This document shows, one piece after another, positions 33,747 through 40,486 of a DNA stretch of 40,486 nucleotides. Position numbers and translations under genes: made by a program. The notes below the pieces were generated by a model. It saw only the letters and a program-made list of their open reading frames with translations. It did not search any database and was not told the origin of the DNA. Position 1 is the stretch's first letter. The number at the start of each line of letters is the position of its first letter. This stretch comes from Tardiphaga sp. (GTDB taxonomy: Bacteria; Pseudomonadota; Alphaproteobacteria; Rhizobiales; Xanthobacteraceae), in the NCBI GenBank assembly GCA_030147505.1, contig JASBVG010000126.1:1-40486 (forward strand). Reading direction: 5' to 3'.

Positions 33747-34411
33747 TTTTGCGTCTCCGTGCCCATGCCGCGCTGACGAGCGGCTTCCTCGATATCCTGC
33801 GCATGCGCGATGGCTTTGCGCCGCGTTTCGTCATCGACATGTTCCGAGAGTGCGAGCTGCTCCTCCACGACATCGATCTCTGAAACATCCTTCAACCGGC
33901 TGGGCCACGCACCGGTCCGCAGGCAGATCACCGCGCGCGCGATCTCGGCAAGACCTTGCAACAGCAGCAATGCGCCGGCGAGGGGGATCATCGCCTTGAA
34001 ATGATAGACCGGCGGGCCATCGGCAGTGACGTTGGAATGTTCGCGGATGTGCCAGCTGTCCGCTGCATAGTCCCAGCCGGCATAGACCAGCGCCGCGATG
34101 CCGGGCAGGAAAAACACGAGATACAGCACGAGATCGAGTGAGGCCTGTGTCCGCGGCTTCATCGACGAATACAGGAAATCGCCGCGCACATGGCCGTTCT
34201 GCGCCAGCGTATAGGCGCCGCACAGCATGAACAGCGTGCCATAGAGCATGTTGGAGGCGTCGAAGATCCAGGCCGTCGGCATGTTCAGCATGTAGCGCTT
34301 GAACACCTCGGCGCAGACGAGACCCATCAATCCGAGAATGAGCCAGGCCGCAGCCTTGCCGGCGAAGGTGCTTATACCGTCGATGGAGTGCAGAAAACGC
34401 TCGGCAGTCAT
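33743..34411 (-). CDS. TRAP transporter small permease DctQ
   Basis: The small membrane subunit of the TRAP system, here 222 residues with four membrane segments (residues ~18-38, ~52-70, ~92-112, ~138-158). The typical VCAEVFKRYMLNMPTAW and GHVRGDFLYSSM motifs match DctQ. A charged C-terminal tail of about 50 residues (acidic and Arg-rich) is longer than usual. Its stop overlaps the dctM start. The 118-bp gap upstream to dctP holds a strong hairpin. Confidence 0.9.
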   Translation of the reverse strand: MTAERFLHSIDGISTFAGKAAAWLILGLMGLVCAEVFKRYMLNMPTAWIFDASNMLYGTLFMLCGAYTLAQNGHVRGDFLYSSMKPRTQASLDLVLYLVFFLPGIAALVYAGWDYAADSWHIREHSNVTADGPPVYHFKAMIPLAGALLLLQGLAEIARAVICLRTGAWPSRLKDVSEIDVVEEQLALSEHVDDETRRKAIAHAQDIEEAARQRGMGTETQK

Positions 34412-34476
34412 TTGATGAGGGCCAGTCTATGGAAATGCGGTTATGCAAAAGGCAGGCGATCGCAAGCAATAGCAAA

Positions 34477-34507
34477 GCATCATCCGGGAACAGGTCCCGG
34501 ATGATGC
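34477..34507 (-). terminator. 13-bp hairpin between dctP and dctQM
   Basis: GCATCATCCGGGA and TCCCGGATGATGC are perfect inverted repeats of 13 bp around a 5-nt loop (ACAGG on the plus strand). Read in the direction of the genes it is followed by TTTGCTATTGCTT, a loose U-rich tract. It lies just after dctP and before dctQ, so it can act as a partial terminator or as a 3' stabiliser of the dctP message, giving more binding protein than permease. Confidence 0.6.
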
Positions 34508-34529
34508 GGGGCACGAGCGCCTGATGGCG

Positions 34530-35663
34530 TCAGGTCTTCTTCTTCGCGTTCGGTCCGAAATAGTGGTTGTAGGCCATTCGGCGATTGACCACCGTGTCCT
34601 GCTCCCACTGCGTGGCGCGCTTCGCAAAAGCCATCTGCGACTCCACGATCTCCTTGAACAGCGGATTCTCCGCCGACTTCTTTGCGACCACCTCGTCATA
34701 GACCTCGAGCTGCTTTTGCAGGATCGAGTCCGGCGTCTTGTAGAACTTCACCTTGTCCTTGCCCTGCAGGTCCGCATAGTCCTGCGAATAGCGATCGATG
34801 GCCTTCCATGACATTTCCTGTCCGGCTGCCTCGGTCGCCGCGGTGATGATGGCGCGCAGCTTGTCGGGCAGGGCGTCGTATTTGGTCTTGTTGAACAGGA
34901 TCTCGAACTGCTCGGCATTCTGGTGATAGCTCTGCAGCATGCAGACTTTGGAGACGTCGGCGAAGCCGAGCACGCGGTCCGACGAGGCGTTGTTGAACTC
35001 GGCGGCATCGAGCAGGCCGCGATCCATCGCCGAGACGATTTCACCGCCCGGTAGCGCGTTCACCGCGGCGCCGAGGCCGGTGAACACGTCGATGGAGATG
35101 CCCACCGTCCTGAACTTCACGCCCTTGAGGTCGTCGGCCTTCTGTACCGGCTTCTTGAACCACCCGAGCGGCTGGGTCGGCATCGGCCCATAGGGCAGCG
35201 ACACGACATTGGCGTTGATCGACGCATAGAGCTTGGCGAGCAGCTCCTTGCCGCCGCCATATTTGTGCCAGGCCAGCAACATGTTCGCGTCCATGGCATA
35301 GGCCGGGCCCGAGCCCCACAGCGCCAGCGCGGTCTGCTTGCCATAGTGATAGACCATCACGCCGTGGCCGCCGTCGAGCGTGCCCTTGGACACCGCATCG
35401 AGCAGGCCGAAGGCGGGCACCACGGCGCCCGCCGGCAGCACCTCGATCTTGAGGTCGCCACCGGTCATGTCATTGACCTTCTTGGCGTAGTCCTGGGCGT
35501 ATTCGTGGAAGATGTCCTTGGCGGGCCAGGTGCTCTGCCAGCGCATGTTGATCGGCCCGGTGCTCTGCGCGATGGCCGGTGCCGCAACGGTTGCGGCAGC
35601 ACCAGCGGTGGCGACCTTCAGAAAACGGCGCCGAGACGGAGTCCTGTCCTTGGATGACGTCAT
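34530..35663 (-). CDS. TRAP transporter substrate-binding protein DctP (TakP-like)
   Basis: Captures the substrate in the periplasm and hands it to DctQM. The 377 residues begin with a twin-arginine signal (SRRRFLK at 10-16, hydrophobic AGAAATVAAPAIA, cleavage near 32). Motifs GTLDGGHGVMVYHYGKQTAL, KFRTVG (substrate carboxylate Arg185) and GGEIVSAMDRGLLDAAEF resemble TakP, the 2-oxo-acid binding protein of Rhodobacter. The Trp of TakP's DATEW motif is replaced here by Phe (DAAEF), so the ligand may differ. The ATG is preceded by GGGGAGGA. It heads the dctP-dctQ-dctM operon. Tat export suggests it folds, perhaps with a cofactor or metal, before export. Confidence 0.92.
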   Translation of the reverse strand: MTSSKDRTPSRRRFLKVATAGAAATVAAPAIAQSTGPINMRWQSTWPAKDIFHEYAQDYAKKVNDMTGGDLKIEVLPAGAVVPAFGLLDAVSKGTLDGGHGVMVYHYGKQTALALWGSGPAYAMDANMLLAWHKYGGGKELLAKLYASINANVVSLPYGPMPTQPLGWFKKPVQKADDLKGVKFRTVGISIDVFTGLGAAVNALPGGEIVSAMDRGLLDAAEFNNASSDRVLGFADVSKVCMLQSYHQNAEQFEILFNKTKYDALPDKLRAIITAATEAAGQEMSWKAIDRYSQDYADLQGKDKVKFYKTPDSILQKQLEVYDEVVAKKSAENPLFKEIVESQMAFAKRATQWEQDTVVNRRMAYNHYFGPNAKKKT

Positions 35664-35726
35664 GATATCCTCCCCGAATGGTCGTCCTTTGCGAACTGAC
35701 CTTGTTGTTTATGAGCAAGACAAAGG

Positions 35727-35747
35727 CTTGCCCCGTGCTTTGGCAAG
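35727..35747. promoter_or_regulatory. inverted repeat upstream of dctP
   Basis: CTTGCC-N9-GGCAAG, 6-bp arms with a 9-bp spacer, about 64-84 bp before the dctP start. It is in the right place for a regulator of the TRAP operon, but is short and could be chance. The surrounding 196-bp gap (35664-35859) holds no gene. Confidence 0.35.
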
Positions 35748-35845
35748 AACCATCGCTTCGCTGCGACGCTAGGACGCGGACGAACTACACTAACAAGCCA
35801 TGTTGCAATGCGGGGAGTGCAGGGGCGAAGAGAACTACAGATGAA

Positions 35846-35863
35846 CTAACGAGCGGTCGTTAG
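35846..35863. promoter_or_regulatory. TetR-like palindrome over the MFS stop codon
   Basis: CTAACGAGCGGTCGTTAG is an 18-bp palindrome with perfect 7-bp arms around GCGG. Such CTAACGA/TCGTTAG arms look like TetR-family operators. It overlaps the stop codon of the upstream MFS gene and lies about 190 bp before dctP. A role as an operator for the TRAP operon, or as a terminator stem for the MFS gene, is possible. No TetR gene is in the window. Confidence 0.4.
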
Positions 35864-37119
35864 ACTTTCGTCGGCACACATCGGGTCACATCGTCAGTCA
35901 TGTCCGGCTGCCGCTGGAGCGCAGCGGCGGGCGAGTTCAGGATCACCAGCGCCTGCCATGCGAAGCCGGCGACGGCGAGATAGAGGCACGTTTCCGCCTG
36001 ATAGATCCCGCCGACGACCGCGGCGATGCCGGTCCCGACCGGACGGGCGCCATAGCTCAGAATGTTGATGGCCGAGACCCGGCCGAGCAGGCTCGCCGGC
36101 GTCACCGATTGCCTCAGCGTCGCCGTGGAGATCACCCAAAGGATCGGACCGACGCCGAGCAAGAAGAAACTGAGCCCCGCCAGCGCAGGCGAGGGAATCC
36201 ACGTGGTCAGCGCCATGACCAGCGAGGCGACGAAGCCGGTGATCGGGCCGAGCACAATCACCGTGCCGAACGGCAGCCGCTTCATCAGCCGTGTCGCCAC
36301 CAGCGCGCCGATCACCATGCCGGCGCCATACATGGCCAGCGTGACGCCAATACCCGTGGCGCCAAGGCCGAGACGGCGCACGGCATAGGGCGCGAAGATA
36401 GCAAGAATGATGAAGAACGCTCCGCTGAAGATGAACTGCGTGACGAAGACCGGGCGCAGATATTGATGGCGGGCGACGAAGGCGAGCCCCTCGGCGATAT
36501 CCCGCATCGGCTTGCGCTGATTCATCGCCGAGCGCGAGGGCTCCTGAAGGCCGGCCAGAAAAACCACGGCGATGATGGACAAGGCCGCGGCAAAGCCAAA
36601 GGCCGGCGCAGCGCCGATGAAGCCGACCAGCGCACCGCCGATCGCCGGGCCACCGGCGAAGGCGACCGTCCTTGCGAGTTCGATCCGTGCATTGGCAGCG
36701 CCAAGCAGTTGCGGAGCGACCAGCGACGGCACCAATGATGGTGCCGCGACGCTATAGGCCACGGTCCCGCAGACGGCGAGGAAGCCGAGCAGCGCGAGCA
36801 ATGGCAGTGTCAGCGCCCCCAGCCAGATCAGGACAAGCGTCGCCAGCAACGCAGCCGCCCGCAGCGCTTCCGCGCCCGCCATCAGCACCCGGCGCGACAT
36901 CCGGTCGGCCAGCAGTCCCGTGGGAATGGCGAACAGCACGAATGGCAGTGTCAATGCCGTCTGCAGCAGCCCGGTCTGTCCTTCGCCGACGCCAAGCAAC
37001 AGCACCGCCACGATCGGCGCCGCAGCCAGCGCGATCTGCTCCGCCGATTGCGCGGCGAGATTGGACCAGGCAAGACGATTGAAGGTGGCGGGCAGATAAT
37101 CGGTCTCTCGGGCGGTCAT
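35860..37119 (-). CDS. MFS transporter (EntS/MFS_3-like)
   Basis: Encodes about 419 residues with 12 likely membrane segments (opening LAWSNLAAQSAEQIALAAAP). It has the motif A equivalent FAIPTGLLADRMSRRVLMAG and an EntS-like second half (LRQSVTPASLLGRVSAINIL, where the loop region resembles the siderophore exporter EntS and related MFS_3 proteins). The substrate is unknown. The open frame runs far upstream, but AGGA lies seven bases before this ATG and the N-terminus fits the family. It diverges from mntH and precedes the TRAP operon on the same strand. Confidence 0.88.
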   Translation of the reverse strand: MTARETDYLPATFNRLAWSNLAAQSAEQIALAAAPIVAVLLLGVGEGQTGLLQTALTLPFVLFAIPTGLLADRMSRRVLMAGAEALRAAALLATLVLIWLGALTLPLLALLGFLAVCGTVAYSVAAPSLVPSLVAPQLLGAANARIELARTVAFAGGPAIGGALVGFIGAAPAFGFAAALSIIAVVFLAGLQEPSRSAMNQRKPMRDIAEGLAFVARHQYLRPVFVTQFIFSGAFFIILAIFAPYAVRRLGLGATGIGVTLAMYGAGMVIGALVATRLMKRLPFGTVIVLGPITGFVASLVMALTTWIPSPALAGLSFFLLGVGPILWVISTATLRQSVTPASLLGRVSAINILSYGARPVGTGIAAVVGGIYQAETCLYLAVAGFAWQALVILNSPAAALQRQPDMTDDVTRCVPTKV

Positions 37120-37298
37120 GGCAAATCCTGCAATCCTGCCCGACTGACCGTGCGCTCGATGAAATAGGTGAGCCACCCGATTACTGAAAAGATGCCGAGG
37201 GGAGGGGCGCGACGCCAGACTCCAGCCGCGCTCGTATTGCGGCAGCCCAACTCCGGACGGACGAGTCTGACGTCCGATGCTTGAAAATGCCCCAGATG

Positions 37299-37318
37299 CA
37301 CTTGCAAGTGAGTTGCAA
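37299..37318 (+). promoter_or_regulatory. candidate Mn/Fe-responsive operator of mntH
   Basis: Two nested palindromes lie 30-49 bp before the mntH start: CACTTGCAAGTG (perfect, 37299-37310) and TTGCAA-GTGAG-TTGCAA (37302-37318). In Bradyrhizobium mntH is known to be repressed by manganese through a Fur-family protein (Mur-like), and rhizobial Mur sites contain TGCAA-type arms. The match is suggestive, not exact. The divergent MFS gene starts about 180 bp away and could share the site. Confidence 0.5.
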
Positions 37319-37347
37319 TTAGGGGTCTTTTCGGCCATCGTGCTGAT

Positions 37348-38733
37348 ATGGACGCCAAATCGCCTGCCATTGTCGCTGACCCCCTGAGTTCCGCCCCTTC
37401 CGCGCCTGCCGTCGATCTGCCCGGTTGGCGGACGAGCGGGGGCGATCCGTCGCTGCTGGGGATGTTCGGTTCGGTGCAGACGGTCAAATCCGGCTCGTTC
37501 TGGCGCAAACTGCTCGCGTTTCTCGGCCCCGGCTATCTTGTTGCCGTCGGCTATATGGACCCCGGCAACTGGGCCACTTCGCTCGCCGGCGGCTCCAAAT
37601 TCGGCTACGCGCTGCTGACGGTGGCGCTGGTCTCCAATCTGATGGCCATCGTGCTGCAATCGCTGTGCGCGCGGCTCGGCGTCGGCGCCGGGCGCGATCT
37701 CGCGCAGGCCTGCCGCGACAGTTATCCGAAGCCGGTGGCCTTCATGCTCTGGCTGTCAGCAGAGGTTGCGATCACTGCCACCGATCTCGCCGAGGTGATC
37801 GGCACTGCCATCGGCCTCAATCTGCTGTTCGGCATTCCGCTTGAAATCGGCGTCATCATCACGGCGCTCGACGTGTTTCTCATCCTTGCGTTGCAGGCTT
37901 TCGGATTCCGCTGGATCGAGGCCTTCGTCGTCGCGTTACTCGGAGTCATCGCCGCCTGTTTCGCCATCCAGATCGCCATGGCCGATCCCGATTGGGGGCA
38001 AGTGATCCGCGGCTTTGCACCGACCACGGAGATCGTCGCCAACAAGGAAATGCTGTTCCTCGCGCTCGGTATTCTGGGCGCGACGGTGATGCCGCATAAT
38101 CTCTATCTGCATTCCGGCCTCGTGCAGACGCGCGGCTACGGCCCGAGCGTCGAAGAGCGCAAGGAAGCAATCAAGCTCTCCACATGGGACTCGACCATCG
38201 CGCTCTCCCTTGCGCTGACCATCAATGCCTCGATCCTGATCCTCGCCGCCGCGACCTTCCACAAATCCGGCAAGACCGACGTCGCCGAACTCGATCAGGC
38301 GCATGCCTTCCTGGCGCCGCTGCTCGGCTCCAGCCTCGCGCCGACATTGTTCGCCATCGCGCTGCTGTGCTGCGGCCTGAACTCCACCATCACCGCGACG
38401 CTGTCGGGGCAGATCGTGATGGAAGGGTTTCTGCATCTGAAGATCGCGCCGTGGCTGCGCCGCATGGTCACCCGCATGATCGCCATCGTGCCGGCGGTGG
38501 TGGTGACGATCTGGTACGGCGAGAAGGGGACGGGGCAACTGCTCATCCTCAGCCAGGTCGTGCTGAGTTTGCAGCTGCCCTTCGCCGTGGTGCCGCTGGT
38601 GCTGTTCACCGCGAGCAGAAGCAAGATGGGCCCGTTCGTCGCGCCGCGCTGGATCACGGCCCTGGCCGCCATCACCGCGGTGGTGATCATCGCGCTGAAT
38701 GTGAAGCTGGTGGTGGATTTCTTTTTGGGGTGA
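37348..38733 (+). CDS. mntH: Mn2+/H+ symporter of the Nramp family
   Basis: Takes up manganese, and sometimes iron, with protons across the inner membrane. The 461-residue protein has 11-12 membrane segments and both metal-site motifs: DPGN at 71-74 (GYMDPGNWATSLAGG) and the TM6 motif MPHN at 248-251 (ATVMPHNLYLHSGLVQTR). An N-terminal cytoplasmic extension of about 45 residues is longer than in E. coli MntH but common in Bradyrhizobium relatives. No Shine-Dalgarno is visible before the ATG. Confidence 0.95.
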   Translation: MDAKSPAIVADPLSSAPSAPAVDLPGWRTSGGDPSLLGMFGSVQTVKSGSFWRKLLAFLGPGYLVAVGYMDPGNWATSLAGGSKFGYALLTVALVSNLMAIVLQSLCARLGVGAGRDLAQACRDSYPKPVAFMLWLSAEVAITATDLAEVIGTAIGLNLLFGIPLEIGVIITALDVFLILALQAFGFRWIEAFVVALLGVIAACFAIQIAMADPDWGQVIRGFAPTTEIVANKEMLFLALGILGATVMPHNLYLHSGLVQTRGYGPSVEERKEAIKLSTWDSTIALSLALTINASILILAAATFHKSGKTDVAELDQAHAFLAPLLGSSLAPTLFAIALLCCGLNSTITATLSGQIVMEGFLHLKIAPWLRRMVTRMIAIVPAVVVTIWYGEKGTGQLLILSQVVLSLQLPFAVVPLVLFTASRSKMGPFVAPRWITALAAITAVVIIALNVKLVVDFFLG

Positions 38734-38909
38734 GCCTGCGGTTGAAATGACCGGACGATCGACTTGGCGCTCGCGCTTGTTTGCTATTGCTACGTTCTGG
38801 ACGGACCAAACGCTTTGCAGTTCGACGTCTTTTGCGTCGATTGATTTGGTTTCAGATTTTCCTCTCAGTTGCGGTCTTGGTATCAAGGCCGGTGCTTAAG
38901 GATTAGCTT

Positions 38910-39722
38910 GTGTCAAACGAGCCGCTCAATATCCAATTGCCGTTAAAAGACTACTTGGTTTCAGTGCCTCTTTTGGGCACAACGCTTGCGATCGTGTGGG
39001 AAGTGGGAACCTTCGTTCCGATCGGCGGCGAAGCCTTCGGTTTGTTTTCCGTATCAGAACATATTTCTTTTGCGCTCAAGGCTTTGCCGCTTGGAATATT
39101 CGCTTCCGCGGCTCTTCTATTTCTTCATCTGCTTACTCAGAAAAGAAACATTGTAAACCTGCACTTTATCAAGCCCGTGCGGGCCTTCGATCGGAAGGTT
39201 TTTGAAATCCTTGGATTGGCGAAGGGGCATTCAAGAACAGGGAGAAATCGCAAAATATTCTTAAGGTGTATGTTTGGTCTATCTGTGGTTTTTTCGATTT
39301 GGTATTTTTGGCTGGGCTATCGAATGGGCTGGGTAAGTATCATGACAGCCGCAGCCGAGTTGGTAGTAGCTGTCACTCTCGCTGCTGTGTATGGCCCGTC
39401 GATCAAGAGGCAAAAAATTCCAGCGGGACTTTTAACAGTCCTGTGCGTGCTTCTCGTAACGTTTTCTTTTGGTATCGATCAGACGCGAGCCAATCTCAAG
39501 CATAGCAAGGAGAATCTGAGCCTCGTTCAATTCTCTGTGGAAGAGAAGCGGTTGCTACTCCTAAAAGCGGGCGAGAAGCATGTTCTGTTCTACGAGCCAG
39601 ATGCTCAGGTCTACCGGCTTGAGTCATGGGACGACATTAAACGAATCCAGTGGGCGAGGCCTTCACTGCGAGAATTGTTCTTTTTCGAAATGCTAGAAAT
39701 AATACCTTCTAGAAGACGATAA
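38910..39722 (+). CDS. AT-rich orphan membrane protein, unknown
   Basis: Encodes 270 residues with no recognised family. It has hydrophobic segments at ~17-36, ~52-72, ~118-136, ~140-160 and ~168-186, then a soluble, charged C-terminal part (NLKHSKENLSLVQFSVEEKR onward) with a YLESW-like stretch that could be a small beta domain. The start is GTG with AAGGA seven bases upstream. The DNA is visibly AT-richer, with codons such as TTT, ATA and AAA that neighbours avoid, so recent horizontal transfer is likely. No integrase, transposase or repeats flank it. Confidence 0.75.
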   Translation: MSNEPLNIQLPLKDYLVSVPLLGTTLAIVWEVGTFVPIGGEAFGLFSVSEHISFALKALPLGIFASAALLFLHLLTQKRNIVNLHFIKPVRAFDRKVFEILGLAKGHSRTGRNRKIFLRCMFGLSVVFSIWYFWLGYRMGWVSIMTAAAELVVAVTLAAVYGPSIKRQKIPAGLLTVLCVLLVTFSFGIDQTRANLKHSKENLSLVQFSVEEKRLLLLKAGEKHVLFYEPDAQVYRLESWDDIKRIQWARPSLRELFFFEMLEIIPSRRR

Positions 39723-39763
39723 CGATATTCGTGCGTCGTGGTGCAATCCTAAATCCAAACTAA

Positions 39764-40486
39764 TTACTCCTGCGGCTCGCCCACCATCTCGCCGCTCTCA
39801 TCGACGCGCAGCCACCCACTCGGCGCCAGCCGCTGCTGCGGCAGATAGCGTCCCTTGTAGTCCATCTTCTTGGACCCCTCGATCCAGTAGCCGAGATAGA
39901 CGTAAGGCAGGCCCATCTTCCTGGCGCGTTCGATGTGATCGAGGATCATGAAGGTCCCGAGCGAACGCGCTTCCTCGCCGGGCTCGAAGAACGAATACAC
40001 CATCGACAGTCCGTCGCTCAGCACATCCGTGAGCGCCACCGCCAGCAGGTCCTCGCCTCGGCCGGTGATGCCGCTGTCGGGGCCGCGGCGGCGATATTCG
40101 ATGATGCGGGTCTCCACATGGGAGTCCTCCACCATCATCGCGTAGTCGAGCACGGTCATGTCCGCCATACCGCCCATGCGATGGCGCTGGTCGAGATAGG
40201 CGCGGAATACTGAATACTGTTCGGAAGTCGGCACCGCGCTGCGCTGCTCGCCGATCACATCGGCATTGCGGGCGAGCACCTTCCGAAAATTGCGTGACGG
40301 CTGGAACTCATGGGCGACCACGCGCACCGACACGCAGGCGCGGCACTGGTCGCAGGCCGGTCGATAGGCGATCGACTGGCTGCGGCGGAAGCCGCCATGG
40401 GTCAGGAGGTCGTTGAGATCGCCGGCCTTGTCCCCCACCAGATGAGTGAACACCTTGCGCTCCTGTCGGCCCGGCAGATACGGGCA
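39764..40486 (-). CDS. bpt: aspartate/glutamate leucyltransferase Bpt, 5' end cut by window edge
   Basis: Adds leucine from Leu-tRNA to N-terminal Asp or Glu of proteins, marking them for ClpAP under the bacterial N-end rule. The visible 240 residues open with CPYLPGRQERKVFTHLVG, a conserved N-terminal block of the family, so about 20 residues are missing beyond the right edge. Other ATE/Bpt motifs are GFRRSQSIAYRPACDQCRAC (Cys pair), SRNFRKVL, SMVYSFFEP, LPYVYLGYWIEGSKKMDYKG and RYLPQQRL. A GTG at ~40453 is internal and not the start. The gene stands alone after the AT-rich orphan. Confidence 0.93.
   Translation of the reverse strand, partial: CPYLPGRQERKVFTHLVGDKAGDLNDLLTHGGFRRSQSIAYRPACDQCRACVSVRVVAHEFQPSRNFRKVLARNADVIGEQRSAVPTSEQYSVFRAYLDQRHRMGGMADMTVLDYAMMVEDSHVETRIIEYRRRGPDSGITGRGEDLLAVALTDVLSDGLSMVYSFFEPGEEARSLGTFMILDHIERARKMGLPYVYLGYWIEGSKKMDYKGRYLPQQRLAPSGWLRVDESGEMVGEPQE

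Overview
The window is GC-rich chromosomal DNA of an alphaproteobacterium, most likely in the Bradyrhizobium/Rhodopseudomonas/Tardiphaga/Afipia group (Nitrobacteraceae). The evidence is the core order pdxJ-acpS-lepB-rnc-era-(small membrane gene)-recO followed by parC, the DUF1489 gene just upstream, a bpt aminoacyl-tRNA-protein transferase, many TRAP/RND/MFS transporters, and two kinds of palindromic intergenic element that I associate from memory with this group. No tRNA, rRNA, CRISPR array, transposase or phage gene was seen.

Layout. (1) 1-2.5 kb: the 3' part of a large autotransporter whose passenger is an array of almost identical 93-residue Ig-like repeats. (2) 2.6-6.8 kb: an MFS exporter, a small membrane protein, a folded palindromic repeat and two related exported polysaccharide deacetylases. 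(3) 6.9-14.9 kb: mgtE (Mg2+), a small HTH protein, an aldo/keto reductase, a YdcF-type envelope protein, DUF3253, a TolA-like proline-rich protein, DUF599, a GST, a membrane protein of unknown role and DUF1489. (4) 15.0-20.3 kb: a tightly coupled housekeeping block (pdxJ, acpS, lepB, rnc, era, a membrane protein, recO), with a second copy of the folded palindrome directly before recO. (5) 20.3-24.5 kb: a MORN/YwqK-like small protein, parC, an ArsC-family protein and a CNNM/CorC-type membrane protein. (6) 24.7-29.1 kb: a two-gene RND efflux system. (7) 29.1-35.7 kb: a class III nucleotidyl cyclase, a Bcr/CflA exporter and a TRAP transporter (DctP, DctQ and an unusually long DctM). (8) 35.8-40.5 kb: an MFS exporter, mntH, an AT-rich orphan membrane gene and bpt, which is cut by the right edge.

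The genes work mainly in envelope and transport functions (cell wall deacetylation, adhesion, efflux, Mg2+, Mn2+ and organic-acid uptake) around a conserved translation and RNA-processing operon. Packing is very tight. Cotranscribed pairs use 4-bp overlaps (pdxJ/acpS, lepB/rnc, rnc/era, MFP/RND, dctQ/dctM). Three convergent pairs share exactly four bases of stop codon (recO/YwqK-like, arsC/CNNM, cyclase/bcr).

I do not see an obvious new multi-gene defence or biosynthetic system. The most promising unexplained signals are regulatory or structural: the folded palindromes (one abutting a perfect TATAAT that would make recO leaderless), a 13-bp hairpin over the parC stop, a 13-bp hairpin between dctP and dctQM, paired palindromes over the bcr start, a TTGCAA palindrome upstream of mntH, the ~180-residue insertion in DctM, and the AT-rich orphan gene before bpt. 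All family assignments come from reading the sequence; no database search was run.
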